NCBI GenBank assembly: GCA_946405575.1
Contig: CAMJHP010000009.1
Coordinates: 1-64,000 of the forward strand
DNA from: an uncultured Bacteroidales bacterium
GTDB taxonomy: Bacteria; Bacteroidota; Bacteroidia; Bacteroidales; F082
DNA length: 64,000 nt
Direction: 5' to 3'
Position 1 is the first letter of the stretch. Every line of letters starts with the position of its first letter. Shown in pieces: positions 19,104 to 28,194 of the stretch. Both the position numbers and the translations under genes were made by a program. Under the pieces are notes generated by a model. The model saw nothing but the letters and a program-made list of their open reading frames with translations, was not told the origin of the DNA and did no database searches.

Positions 19104-19598
19104 ATGAAACGAACAAAATTACACCTATTAATAATAATAGCTCTCTCGGCTTTTTTGTCAAGCTGCAAACCCGTACCAGAAAACCCCAATCGTCCGATAC
19201 TACCCGCACCGATTACGATTTATCCAAACACATATCAGTACCAGGATTTGAACCCTGTAAGCGGTTGGCTCTATATCACCTCCTATGTGGAAAGCACCAG
19301 CCGAGGCATCATCGTCTACCGACAGAGCGACACGGAGTTCTTGGCTTACGACAGAATGCCGCCCAACGAGCCTGATGCCTGCCAAGACGATCAAGACAAT
19401 ACTACCACCCGCCTCGTGGTGGACTTTCCATTTGTCGTCGACCGCTGCAACAACGCCTACTATAATATCCTAAACGGGCAACTCATCGTTCGTGAACCTG
19501 ACATGATTCCCAGCTTCCCTACTGACGGGACTGTGGTTTATCCTTTGATACAATACCACACCACTTTCGACGGTAGCAAATTGGTCATTTCTAATTGA
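19104..19598 (+). CDS. Lipoprotein, possibly a degenerate Rieske-fold protein
   Basis: A 164-residue lipoprotein: signal peptide LLIIIALSAFLSSC with the lipid-attachment cysteine in SSC. The mature part (GWLYITSYVESTSRGIIVYR, FLAYDRMPPNEPDAC, DRCNNAYYNILNGQLI) resembles the small Rieske-like lipoproteins of Bacteroidota, which carry GIIVYR..., AYDR and C..Y.L..G elements. The histidine ligands of a [2Fe-2S] site are absent, so it probably binds no cluster. That relation is my impression and needs a profile search. A TTTCTTTG -7-like box at 19091-19098 lies only five bases before the ATG, so the message could be nearly leaderless or the promoter could lie elsewhere. Confidence 0.75.
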   Translation: MKRTKLHLLIIIALSAFLSSCKPVPENPNRPILPAPITIYPNTYQYQDLNPVSGWLYITSYVESTSRGIIVYRQSDTEFLAYDRMPPNEPDACQDDQDNTTTRLVVDFPFVVDRCNNAYYNILNGQLIVREPDMIPSFPTDGTVVYPLIQYHTTFDGSKLVISN

Positions 19599-19679
19599 TT
19601 AGTCTAAAATATTTCTCTAATTATCAATTACTTATAAAATATTTGTTGATACTTGTTGAGAAAGTGGAGACGGTTTTCC

Positions 19680-19710
19680 TTGCCCAATTTTAGAGCTTGA
19701 GGTATTTTTG
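19680..19710 (+). promoter_or_regulatory. Orphan plus-strand promoter with downstream hairpin
   Basis: TTG (19680-19682) and TATTTTTG (19703-19710), 20 bp apart, form a good Bacteroidota promoter, yet no plus-strand gene follows. Downstream are the 24-bp direct repeat (19721-19744) and a small hairpin GCCTG/CAGGC near 19767-19785 followed by TTTATTCGTTTT. A short RNA of about 80 nt antisense to the 3' end of the DAHP synthase gene is possible. The rest of 19599-19794 shows nothing else. Confidence 0.35.
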
Positions 19711-19720
19711 CAGCGTAATC

Positions 19721-19744
19721 GTAATACTACTGAATTTGGTGCAT
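19721..19744. repeat. 24-bp direct repeat, copy 2
   Basis: GTAATACTAC followed by TGAATTTGGTGCAT; differs from copy 1 (18528-18551) at two adjacent positions. It starts 11 bp after an orphan -7 box. Confidence 0.5.
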
Positions 19745-19794
19745 CAAACAATACGCGACAGCGTGTGTCGATAAGGCCTGTCTAACAGCAGGCT

Positions 19795-21390
19795 TTATTC
19801 GTTTTCCATAATGTCGCTCTGCCGTTTGATGGAAGCCTGATGGATGGCCTCGAAAACCTCAGTAACCAACACTGGTGACAATCCTAAATCGGCACCAGCG
19901 GCCATATGGTCAGCAAGGATTTTCTTCCAGCGGTCTATCTGCACTACAGTGACATTGTTCCGTTTCTTGTATTCCCCAATTTGCGCACTCACTTCCATTC
20001 GGCGAGCCAACAACTGCAACAATTCACTATCGATATCGTCGATTTCGCCTCGAAGTCCGGCCAAATCACGTTCCACATTGAAAGACTTCTTTGAGCGGAA
20101 AGTCAAATTGTCCAGCAAAGTTCTCAACTCTTGGGGAGTGATTTGCTGTTTGGCATCTGTCAAAGCGGTATCAGGACTGTTGTGACATTCTATCATTAAT
20201 CCATCCATAGCAAGATCAAGAGCCTTTTGTGCAGTAGACTGGAGTAATTCGCGGTTGCCGCAAATATGGCTGATGTCGGTAATGAGTGGTACATTCAACC
20301 GCTGTGTCAATTCAATGGGGATTTCCCACATAGGAGCATTTCTATAAGGCAACTCCTTATTATAATATGAAAAACCACGATGGACGGCTGCCAGTTGGGT
20401 CAATCCCGCTTTTTGGAAGCGCTCGAAAGCACCAATCCACAACCTCAAATCAGGGGAGACTGGGTTTTTTATGAGCATTGGAATATCGGTGTCACGCAAA
20501 GCATCGGCAAGCTGTTGTACTGAGAAAGGATTGACCACTGTGCGTGCGCCAACCCATAAGGCGTCAACTTCATATTTCAAGGCTAATTCGACATGCTCAG
20601 GTGTGGCCACCTCTATGACTATAGGCAGGCCCGTCTCACGCTTTGCTTCGCACAACCATATGAGCCCCTGCTCCCCCCTGCCCTCAAAGGCATCGGGGCG
20701 GGTGCGCGGTTTCCAGATACCACCACGGAGCAACTTCACCTCCGGGATTTGTGCCAAGGCTTGCGCCGTGGAGAGGATTTGGGACTCGCTTTCCACACTA
20801 CAAGGGCCTGCAATGACGAGGGGTGTGTCTTGATTTGTAAGAGCAGAGAAGCCACTACGCCGTACCGCTTGCTTAATTTCTGTTGTCACTCTACGATTCT
20901 GCAAGTAAAACACCAACAAATTGCCATACGCGTCTGCTTCCGGAGTTAGTCTGTCCAAAATCCCGTCATATATAAAACCATTTTTCTCTAAAACCCGAAC
21001 TGAGGCCTTATTTAATTCGTACACTTTCGCCACAATACAATCAATAGACAATTTTTCAAATGCGGTTTTGCATATTTGTGAGACAGACTTTGTTGCAATG
21101 CCCTTCGACCAATAATTCGTGAGCAACATATAACCAATCTCACCCCTACCGCGATGGTTCCCATCAAATTCGACTGATATACTCCCCACAATTTTTCCAT
21201 CCACAACAATGGCCCTGAAAATTCCCGTTTTACATTCATTTGACTTCACCATTTCCAACCACCAATCAGCATCTGCATCTGAATAAGGATACGGTAATCT
21301 ATCCGACAAATAAGTTCTGTCAACAGCATTACACAAAGCCATCAACTCAGCTTTGTCATCCATTGTCCATTGTTTTAGCATTACGTTCAT
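19795..21390 (-). CDS. GNAT acetyltransferase / DAHP synthase / chorismate mutase fusion
   Basis: The 531-residue open frame encodes three domains. Residues 1-167 are a RimJ/RimL-type GNAT acetyltransferase: GRGEIGYMLLTNYWSKGIAT is the acetyl-CoA loop, then NKASVRVLEKNGF. Residues about 168-430 are a type I-beta DAHP synthase, the first shikimate-pathway enzyme: LVIAGPCSVES, LLRGGIWKPRTRP, FEGRGEQGL, KNPVSPDL, HRGFSYYNK and ITDISHICGNRELL. Residues about 440-531 are an AroQ-type chorismate mutase: LRGEIDDIDSELLQLLARRM, AQIGEYKKRN and VVQIDRWKKIL. C-terminal mutase fusion is normal in Bacteroidales DAHP synthases and couples prephenate formation to feedback control. The N-terminal GNAT is not something I know in this family. 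V168 is encoded by GTG at 20889, so DAHPS-CM could also be translated separately from there. Confidence 0.9.
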   Translation of the reverse strand: MNVMLKQWTMDDKAELMALCNAVDRTYLSDRLPYPYSDADADWWLEMVKSNECKTGIFRAIVVDGKIVGSISVEFDGNHRGRGEIGYMLLTNYWSKGIATKSVSQICKTAFEKLSIDCIVAKVYELNKASVRVLEKNGFIYDGILDRLTPEADAYGNLLVFYLQNRRVTTEIKQAVRRSGFSALTNQDTPLVIAGPCSVESESQILSTAQALAQIPEVKLLRGGIWKPRTRPDAFEGRGEQGLIWLCEAKRETGLPIVIEVATPEHVELALKYEVDALWVGARTVVNPFSVQQLADALRDTDIPMLIKNPVSPDLRLWIGAFERFQKAGLTQLAAVHRGFSYYNKELPYRNAPMWEIPIELTQRLNVPLITDISHICGNRELLQSTAQKALDLAMDGLMIECHNSPDTALTDAKQQITPQELRTLLDNLTFRSKKSFNVERDLAGLRGEIDDIDSELLQLLARRMEVSAQIGEYKKRNNVTVVQIDRWKKILADHMAAGADLGLSPVLVTEVFEAIHQASIKRQSDIMENE

Positions 21391-21701
21391 TTCAATTTGA
21401 TTTACTCAACTCAGTCATGTCAAAACTTGCATATGGCCAATAAAAGCCACCCATAGAAATTAGCAAACGGGATCGCTCCTTCTTTTCGGATAATGCCTAT
21501 ATAGAAGCACTCGTTGCAAATCCCCTTCGCGCATAACGACACCTACACTTTTCCTGTGGAAAACGAGCAAGGTGTACAATCTTATGTATGAGTTTGACAT
21601 AACGATTGCAAATGTACAGCATTTTTGATGAACCTTTGCATTTTTTTTCGTTACTTTGCAGGTGAATTTGAAGAAGACAACTTAGAGTAAAACATATCAA
21701 C
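21391..21701. other. Intergenic region between divergent genes
   Basis: 311 bp without a credible gene. A TTACTTTG box at 21651-21658 is a plausible -7 element for asnS, with TTTG at 21624-21627 upstream. I see no riboswitch, T-box or other structured leader. Divergent flanking genes mean both promoters lie here. Confidence 0.4.
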
Positions 21702-23141
21702 GTGAAAAGAGTAGAAATCAAGCAAGCCTTGCAGATGCAAGCCTCTGACAATGAAATTACTGTAATGGGCTGGGTGCGCAACAAGCGCGGCAGCAAGAAC
21801 GTGGCCTTCATCGCCCTCAACGACGGCTCAACCATCAATAACCTACAATTGGTCATCGACCTGAATGTCATCCCCGAAGAAAAACTGGCACTTATGCATG
21901 CCGGTGCCTCATTGTGGGCCAAGGGGGTCCTCGTCGCTTCTATGGGTAGCGGCCAGGCTGTGGAGCTTTCCGTGAAGGAGATTGGTCTGTTCGGTCCCGC
22001 CAACCCCGATGAGTATCCGCTGCAACCCAAAAAACACTCCTTGGAGTTCCTGCGTGACATCGCTCACCTTCGCTTCCGCACCAACACCTTCGGTGCCGTC
22101 ATGCGTTTGCGCCACTCCATGGTGTTCGCCATTCACAAATTCTTCACTGAAAAGGGTTTCTATAACATCCATACACCTCTCATCACTGCCTCCGACTGCG
22201 AAGGCGCCGGCGAAATGTTCCAAGTGACTACTTTGGACTTGAACAACATCCCTCGTGACGAACAGGGCAACGTCGACTACAAGCAGGACTTCTTTGGCAA
22301 GTCGACCAACCTCACCGTATCAGGTCAGCTCGAAGGCGAATTGGCCGCCACGGCACTAGGCAAGATTTACACCTTTGGTCCCACCTTCCGCGCCGAGAAC
22401 TCCAACACCACGCGCCATTTGGCCGAGTTCTGGATGATTGAGCCGGAAATGGCGTTCTACGACATCAACGACAATATGGACCTGGCAGAGGAAATGCTGA
22501 AATACTTGATTCAGTATGCTTTGGACAACAATATGGACGACCTCCAGTTCCTGAGCAAGCGCCTGCAAGACGAAGAGAAGGGTAAAAAAGAGGAAGACAA
22601 ATCGATGGAGCTCATCAGCAAACTGCACTTTGTGCTTGAGCATGAGTTTGTCCGCCTAACTTATACAGAGGCCATCGACATCCTGCGCAACTCCAACTAT
22701 AACAAGAAGGGTAAGTTCCAGTATCCCGTCACAGGATGGGGAGTCGACTTGCAGTCAGAACATGAACGTTACCTCGTCGAGAAGCATTTCCAAAAACCCG
22801 TTATCCTAACTGACTACCCGAAGGAAATCAAAGCCTTCTATATGAAGCAGAACGAAGACGGCAAGACCGTCCGCGCCATGGACGTTCTCTTCCCTGGCAT
22901 CGGAGAGATCATCGGTGGATCGGAGCGTGAGACCGACATCGACAAAATCCTTGACCGCATGCACGAGGTCGGCATCCCTGAGGAGTCTATGAACTGGTAT
23001 CTGGACAGCCGTCGTTTCGGCTCGGTGCCACATTCGGGCTATGGTCTTGGTTTTGAGCGTCTGCTACTCTTCATTACGGGTATGACTAACATCCGCGACG
23101 TCATCCCATTCCCTCGTACACCTAAGAACTGCCTATATTAA
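21702..23141 (+). CDS. asnS: Asparaginyl-tRNA synthetase
   Basis: A 479-residue class II synthetase that charges tRNA-Asn. It starts at a GTG giving (M)[12 protein letters not shown], the normal family N-terminus. An OB-fold anticodon-binding domain ([20 protein letters not shown], residues about 22-120) is followed by the catalytic core. Motif 2 is [20 protein letters not shown], with the active-site arginine. Motif 3 is [18 protein letters not shown] near the C-terminus. It ends [15 protein letters not shown], as bacterial AsnRS do. Length is typical (about 465-480). A large inverted repeat separates it from rpoN. Confidence 0.98.
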   Translation: MKRVEIKQALQMQASDNEITVMGWVRNKRGSKNVAFIALNDGSTINNLQLVIDLNVIPEEKLALMHAGASLWAKGVLVASMGSGQAVELSVKEIGLFGPANPDEYPLQPKKHSLEFLRDIAHLRFRTNTFGAVMRLRHSMVFAIHKFFTEKGFYNIHTPLITASDCEGAGEMFQVTTLDLNNIPRDEQGNVDYKQDFFGKSTNLTVSGQLEGELAATALGKIYTFGPTFRAENSNTTRHLAEFWMIEPEMAFYDINDNMDLAEEMLKYLIQYALDNNMDDLQFLSKRLQDEEKGKKEEDKSMELISKLHFVLEHEFVRLTYTEAIDILRNSNYNKKGKFQYPVTGWGVDLQSEHERYLVEKHFQKPVILTDYPKEIKAFYMKQNEDGKTVRAMDVLFPGIGEIIGGSERETDIDKILDRMHEVGIPEESMNWYLDSRRFGSVPHSGYGLGFERLLLFITGMTNIRDVIPFPRTPKNCLY

Positions 23142-23145
23142 ACAA

Positions 23146-23225
23146 GTTGTCAGTTGTTCAGTTATCCAGTTGTTCAGTTGATGAACGACGCTAACTGAAC
23201 AACTGAACAACTCCAAACTGACAAC
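23146..23225. repeat. Inverted repeat built of CAGTTGTTCAGTT units
   Basis: GTTGTCAGTTGTTCAGTT (from 23146) and a second CAGTTGTTCAGTT pair with AACTGAACAACTGAACAAC and AACTGACAAC (to 23225), around a 13-bp loop. It would form a long hairpin in the asnS-rpoN intergenic RNA and may terminate or attenuate transcription; no T-run follows. Confidence 0.65.
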
Positions 23226-23229
23226 TGAA

Positions 23230-24744
23230 ATGAACCAACGATTGACTCAAACCCAACGGCAAGAGCTGAAGCTGTCGCCGCAACAGATACAGCTGATGAA
23301 GCTGTTGCAGCTGCCCTTAATCGAACTAGAGCAACGCATCAAAGAGGAAATGGAAATCAATCCTGCTTTGGAGGACACTCGTGAGAACGATTATGAAGAC
23401 AATGAGCCAACCGTTGACGACAACGAACCCATCGACGACAGCGACAACGGAGAGAACGATGACTACAACGACGATGAAATCAACTTTAGTAAGGACGATG
23501 AATTCGACCTCAAAGACTACCTTCCTGAAGAAGATCTTGAAGACTACTCCTACAAACTGCAAGCCAACAACTACAGTAGCGACGATGACGACTACGAAGT
23601 CCCCATCGTCAATGAGGAAACATTCCAAGACTATCTGAACCAGCAACTTGCTTATCACGACCTCACAGAGAAACAACTTGAAATAGGGGAATACATCATC
23701 GGCAACCTTGACGATAACGGCTACCTCAACCGTCCTATCCCGAATATCGTTGATGACTTGCTCTTCACTATGAACCTTTCCGCTACCGAAGATGAGGTGA
23801 ATGACGTGTTGGCCATCGTCCAAGAGCTCGACCCACCTGGCATCGCAGCACGAGACCTGCAGGAATGCCTGTTGATACAGCTGAAAAGACTCCAAGAGGA
23901 CAATCCTTTTCATAAGGATTACAGCCTATCCTTCACCATCGTCAAGGACTTTTTTGAGGAGTTTACGAAGAAACACTACGACAAGATTGCCAAAAAACTT
24001 GACGTCAGCAACCGTGACCTAAAAGTTGCTTTGGATGAGATTCTGAAACTCAACCCAAAGCCCGCCGATGCCTCTAGCTCAGGCACCAAGAACATTCATT
24101 ATATTACCCCCGACTTCTTTGTCTTTGTCAGAGACGGCAAGGTGGAACTTTCACTGGATGGGCGCAATGCTCCAGAACTGCACATCAGCAAAAGCTATCT
24201 CAAGATGCTTGAAGAATTTTCAAGCGGTAAAGACACTCGTAACAAGCAGGAAGCCGTGCAGTTCGTGAAGCAGAAAATCGACGCAGCTAAATGGTTTATT
24301 GACGCCATCAACCAACGACAAAACACCCTTTATGTTACGATGAAAGCCATCGTTGACATTCAGGAAGAATATTTCCTCACAGGCGACGAGACCAAGCTCA
24401 AACCCATGATTCTGAAAGACGTTGCCGACAAGATTGGTTTAGACATCTCTACCATCTCGCGCGTCGCCAACAGCAAATATGTACAGACTCCTTACGGCAC
24501 ATTCCTTCTCAAATTCTTCTTCAGTGAAGGCATCACCAACGACGAAGGTGAGGAAGTCTCTACCCGCGAAATCAAGAAAATCTTGAAAGATGCAGTAGAG
24601 AACGAGGACAAAGCCAATCCTATGACTGACGAACAACTTATGTTGGTACTGAAAGAGAAAGGCTATCCCATCGCCCGCAGAACAGTGGCGAAATACAGGG
24701 AACAGCTGGAAATTCCTGTGGGGCGTATGAGGAAAAAGATGTAA
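23230..24744 (+). CDS. rpoN: RNA polymerase sigma-54 factor
   Basis: A 504-residue sigma-54. Region I is Gln/Leu-rich: LKLSPQQIQLMKLLQLPLIE at residues about 14-33, the part that contacts activators and locks the polymerase. Region II at about 48-115 is very acidic (runs of D and E). The core-binding domain contains EYIIGNLDDNGYLNRPI and IVQELDPPGIAARDLQECL. The helix-turn-helix region includes DKIGLDISTISRVANSKYVQ. The RpoN box ARRTVAKYRE sits at about 487-496 and reads the -24 element. Transcription from it would need an enhancer-binding ATPase, none of which is in this window. A histidine kinase follows 104 bp downstream. Confidence 0.98.
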   Translation: MNQRLTQTQRQELKLSPQQIQLMKLLQLPLIELEQRIKEEMEINPALEDTRENDYEDNEPTVDDNEPIDDSDNGENDDYNDDEINFSKDDEFDLKDYLPEEDLEDYSYKLQANNYSSDDDDYEVPIVNEETFQDYLNQQLAYHDLTEKQLEIGEYIIGNLDDNGYLNRPIPNIVDDLLFTMNLSATEDEVNDVLAIVQELDPPGIAARDLQECLLIQLKRLQEDNPFHKDYSLSFTIVKDFFEEFTKKHYDKIAKKLDVSNRDLKVALDEILKLNPKPADASSSGTKNIHYITPDFFVFVRDGKVELSLDGRNAPELHISKSYLKMLEEFSSGKDTRNKQEAVQFVKQKIDAAKWFIDAINQRQNTLYVTMKAIVDIQEEYFLTGDETKLKPMILKDVADKIGLDISTISRVANSKYVQTPYGTFLLKFFFSEGITNDEGEEVSTREIKKILKDAVENEDKANPMTDEQLMLVLKEKGYPIARRTVAKYREQLEIPVGRMRKKM

Positions 24745-24848
24745 CATAGTGGAATTCAAATCCACCTATCATCACGGGTAGATTACAGATCCGACCGAAA
24801 TATTAGCTGAAAGCATACTATTTTAGAAACATCATCGTTTTTATTTAG

Positions 24849-26357
24849 GTGAAAACGAATCTCTATACAAATAAGAAGCGCTGGAAATGGGCCTTGGCAG
24901 TCATTGCACTGCTCATCATTGGTGCCTCATTGTGGTACACTAACCACCTTGTGAAATCCATTGCAGAGCAGGAAGTCAAGCAGGTGAAGATGTGGGCTGC
25001 CGCTATGGAGCAGCATGCTGTGATGATGAAATCGACGGAAGAATTCTTCAACAAAGTTAGTGAACAAGAACAACTCCGGGTCGAACTTTTGGCCAATGCC
25101 TACCGCCGCATCATCGACATCACAAGCGATGAAAACCCTGCCGTCTACTTAGACATCATCCGTAAAAACATCAGCATTCCATTAGTCCTAACCGACATGG
25201 AAGGCAACATTATGTCACGCGCCAACCTACCGCCTGAGCAAGACGAAAAAATGGTTTTCGATGAGGAGATGAAACACGCCTATTCCAAATTTCAACCCAT
25301 CAAAATCGACCCAGGATACGGCTCGGTACAATGGCTATATTATAATGAATCACAAATCTATACGGACTTGAAAGCCGTTCTGGAAGGTATGTCAGACCAC
25401 TTTATGGAGGAGATTACGCTCAACTCTATGGGTGTTCCTGTCATTGTTACCAACGAAGCACAAACGCAAATCCTCAGCTTCGGTAACCTTGACTCCCTTA
25501 TGATGCAAGATACTAACTATGTCAAGCAACAGCTGGCCATTATGCGTGAAGAGAATGAGCCACTGCAAATCGAGTTTATGAACAAGGGTAAAGCCACCAT
25601 ATTCTACCGCACCACCGACTTGGTGCAACAAATGCGCTATTATCCTGTCATCCAATTTGTTGTATTCGCATTATTCCTATTGATAGCCTATCTGCTCTTC
25701 AGCTATGCAAGGCGTTCGGAGCAAAACCAAGTGTGGGCAGGAATGGCCAAGGAGACCGCGCACCAGTTGGGCACTCCCCTTTCCTCGCTTATGGGTTGGA
25801 TAGAATTGTTGAAGATGCAGGAAGAGCCTTTTGTAGGTACACACGAGATGGAGAAAGACATCGAAAGGTTACAAATCGTCACCGACCGCTTCTCAAAAAT
25901 CGGCTCCGTCCCTGTGCCCGAACCCACCGACATCAACTACCTCATCCGCGACACGATGGACTACCTGCAAAAACGGTTCTCCAAAAAATTTGAGTTTGTA
26001 ATCAACCTCCCTGATAGCGAACTAATTATGCCTTTGATTCCTTCGCTGTTCCGCTGGGTATTGGAAAACCTGACCAAGAACTCCATCGATGCCATGGGCG
26101 ACAAGGGCAAAATCACCATTGACCTCATCGATGACGGCGACCATATCCACCTGGACTTGAGCGACACAGGTAAAGGTATCCCAAAATCGCAAATCAAGCA
26201 AGTTTTTAACCCTGGTTTTACGAGCAAAAAACGCGGCTGGGGCTTAGGTCTGTCGCTGGCCAAGCGCATCATCGAAGACTACCACAAAGGCAAGATTTTC
26301 GTGAAATCTTCCGTTGTGGGCGAAGGGACGACATTCAGAATCACGTTGAAGAAATGA
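24849..26357 (+). CDS. Membrane sensor histidine kinase
   Basis: The 502-residue inner-membrane kinase starts at GTG. Transmembrane helices lie at about 13-30 and 265-285, flanking a ~235-residue periplasmic sensor domain of no recognised type. The cytoplasmic part has an H-box AKETAHQLGTPLSSLMGW with phospho-acceptor His305. The ATPase domain has an N-box WVLENLTKNSIDAMG, a G1 box LDLSDTGKGIP, an F-region VFNPGFTSKKRGWG and a G2 box GLGLSLAKRI, ending KKGT-like in TTFRITLKK. No response regulator is adjacent, so it is an orphan kinase; position after rpoN might mean co-transcription. The signal is unknown. Confidence 0.94.
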   Translation: MKTNLYTNKKRWKWALAVIALLIIGASLWYTNHLVKSIAEQEVKQVKMWAAAMEQHAVMMKSTEEFFNKVSEQEQLRVELLANAYRRIIDITSDENPAVYLDIIRKNISIPLVLTDMEGNIMSRANLPPEQDEKMVFDEEMKHAYSKFQPIKIDPGYGSVQWLYYNESQIYTDLKAVLEGMSDHFMEEITLNSMGVPVIVTNEAQTQILSFGNLDSLMMQDTNYVKQQLAIMREENEPLQIEFMNKGKATIFYRTTDLVQQMRYYPVIQFVVFALFLLIAYLLFSYARRSEQNQVWAGMAKETAHQLGTPLSSLMGWIELLKMQEEPFVGTHEMEKDIERLQIVTDRFSKIGSVPVPEPTDINYLIRDTMDYLQKRFSKKFEFVINLPDSELIMPLIPSLFRWVLENLTKNSIDAMGDKGKITIDLIDDGDHIHLDLSDTGKGIPKSQIKQVFNPGFTSKKRGWGLGLSLAKRIIEDYHKGKIFVKSSVVGEGTTFRITLKK

Positions 26358-26361
26358 TACT

Positions 26362-26430
26362 TGTAAGGCTGTCACATTGTGGCAGCCGCAGGAAATTCCC
26401 AATGCGGCTGCCATAGCATGACAGCCCTTC
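26362..26430. repeat. REP-like intergenic palindrome, copy C
   Basis: AAGGCTGTCA...GTGGCAGCCGCA pairs with TGCGGCTGCCAT...ATGACAGCCCTT around a 12-bp loop (26391-26402). It shares its halves with copies at 1250, 3927 and 39613. It lies between convergent genes (histidine kinase and T9SS protein) and probably acts as a bidirectional transcript end. Confidence 0.75.
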
Positions 26431-26453
26431 AGTCATTACGTCGTGTAGACCAA

Positions 26454-27644
26454 TTATTTCACCACAAAACGCTGTGTGGCGCAATTGCCTTCGAGGTCAT
26501 ACACCTTAATAATATAAAGGCCTGATGAGAGCTGGCTCACATTCATATTGTTTTGCTGGCTCTCCATCATCTTCTGACCCGTAACGCTGTAAATCTCAGC
26601 CTTCTGAAAACCTTCGGTCTGAATCTGGATTTCGTTCTCGGCAGGCATGGGATAGACTTTGAAATTGGCTTGGGCATTCTCGTTCACGCTCGTAATGTCG
26701 ACGTAGGTCATATCCACTTCGCTACCATAGAAAGTCTTGGTCGCAGCATTGTAGCCATAGGCCATTTCCAATTCATCATCACACGCAATCTCTCCTATTT
26801 TCACTGCTTCACCATGAACGGCATTGCCGTCAACATAACTGAACCTGCAAATGATATCATCCTCCCAAACCGAACTATTGACCATCCATCCCTGAAGAAT
26901 CTTAGAGTCAAAGCACCCCTCATCGTTATAGTGATAGATGACTTTTTCAAAATTCACCCAAGCGTTGTTTTGCCATAATTCAAAAAGAATCTCGGTGACA
27001 TGCTCATCGAAATCGAGGGTGTAGGTTTCTTTTTCGTCGTTTTGCCATGCGCCACCTTGCATATACTGGATAAGCACTTCCAGGGTGTTGCCGGTTCTGG
27101 TGTAAGTCCAAAGCTCGTCGGAAGTCCAATTGGTACCGTTCCAATCCCAATAAAGTATGGTGGACACATCACCGTTATAAGTGTAAACCTCTTTCGTTTC
27201 GTTCACCCAAGCACCGTCTTCCCATTCTTGATAAACGACTTCGCTCAATAAATCGCCATCATAAGTATAGGAAGCACGGGAATCGTTTTCCATCATTCCA
27301 GTTTCATATGTCGACATAGCCAAGGCCTCAAGCACATTGCCTGTAAAATCGTATTCGTAGTTAATCACGTAAAAGGCATTCCAGCCGTCGCCTTCATCCA
27401 TTTCGGTATACTCCTCAATAAGGTAAAAGTCATACTCATCGTAAGTGTAAGTGGTGCGATACTTCTCACCGTCAACGGTATGCCAAGCGGCGGTTTGAGG
27501 CACCAAGGAGGTTTCATCGCGCACACCATAGTGTTTGAGCACATTAGCGGTCACATTCGATTTCAGATTGGATTTGTGTTGCGCAAAGCCCACATTTCCA
27601 AACACCATCACAAGGATGAGCAGGGTAAATAATCCTTTTTTCAT
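26454..27644 (-). CDS. T9SS-sorted protein with W/Y-rich repeats
   Basis: A 396-residue secreted protein with a signal peptide (KKGLFTLLILVMVFGNVGFAQ). Residues about 60-300 hold degenerate ~25-residue beta repeats, e.g. YTYDGDLLSEVVYQEWEDGA, YTYNGDVSTILYWDWNGTNW and YTRTGNTLEVLIQYMQGGAW. Each repeat reads Y-x-Y/R-x-G-x ... W-x-x-G/N-x-W-x-N, resembling YD/RHS-type or bacterial surface repeats. The last ~75 residues are a type A sorting domain: FKVYPMPAENEIQIQ, IYSVTGQKMM, SGLYIIKVYD, TQRFVVK (note PMP in place of the usual PNP). It is the last gene of a minus-strand run starting at 31055. A surface display role is inferred; the binding target is unknown. Confidence 0.88.
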   Translation of the reverse strand: MKKGLFTLLILVMVFGNVGFAQHKSNLKSNVTANVLKHYGVRDETSLVPQTAAWHTVDGEKYRTTYTYDEYDFYLIEEYTEMDEGDGWNAFYVINYEYDFTGNVLEALAMSTYETGMMENDSRASYTYDGDLLSEVVYQEWEDGAWVNETKEVYTYNGDVSTILYWDWNGTNWTSDELWTYTRTGNTLEVLIQYMQGGAWQNDEKETYTLDFDEHVTEILFELWQNNAWVNFEKVIYHYNDEGCFDSKILQGWMVNSSVWEDDIICRFSYVDGNAVHGEAVKIGEIACDDELEMAYGYNAATKTFYGSEVDMTYVDITSVNENAQANFKVYPMPAENEIQIQTEGFQKAEIYSVTGQKMMESQQNNMNVSQLSSGLYIIKVYDLEGNCATQRFVVK

Positions 27645-27656
27645 AGTTGCAAGTAT

Positions 27657-28190
27657 TTAGTTTCTAATGACATCGAAATAGTAATACTCTCCATCGATCT
27701 GCAAGTAACTGGTAGTTCCAGATTCTTCATTATAGACCTCTTTATAGGTGTTCACGGCAGAGAAGCCTGACAGACGAAGCTCCTGTTTCGCGTTTTTCAT
27801 CACATGAGCATTCACAACGTAAACCTTAACTTTATTGCTGCCCGAATGAATATAACCTGTCGACATACGAAGCATAAAATCGTCCACGTTTGGGGTGGCA
27901 TCATCTTCAATTGTTGTACTATATTCCTCATCGGGACAATTTATCGTAAACATCAGCATATTAGGATTTTGAGATGAGGGTTGAATGCTAATCTCAGCAT
28001 CAGGACAAGAGTGGCGACCAATGCCTTCCACTCCATCGAAGGCTGTCGATATATTGGAGAAAGAGTAGGTTCCAATGACAGCCTCGTTGGTATAACCATA
28101 ATAGTTATTCCATTCACTCTTTGGTTTTCTGCAAGAAACAAAGAAAACGCCCAATAAACAAAGCAAGGCAATTAATTTGTAGTTTTTCAT
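27657..28190 (-). CDS. Lipoprotein of unknown function
   Basis: A 177-residue lipoprotein. The signal peptide MKNYKLIALLCLLGVFFVSC ends at the lipobox cysteine (FVSC). The mature domain is beta-rich, with a probable disulfide pair (RHSCPDAEIS and FTINCPDEE), and ends FDVIRN. I recognise no family. It sits 4 bp downstream of the M1 aminopeptidase gene and 12 bp upstream of the T9SS repeat protein, so all are in one operon. It may help fold or anchor one of them, but that is a guess. Confidence 0.8.
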   Translation of the reverse strand: MKNYKLIALLCLLGVFFVSCRKPKSEWNNYYGYTNEAVIGTYSFSNISTAFDGVEGIGRHSCPDAEISIQPSSQNPNMLMFTINCPDEEYSTTIEDDATPNVDDFMLRMSTGYIHSGSNKVKVYVVNAHVMKNAKQELRLSGFSAVNTYKEVYNEESGTTSYLQIDGEYYYFDVIRN

Positions 28191-28194
28191 GGTT

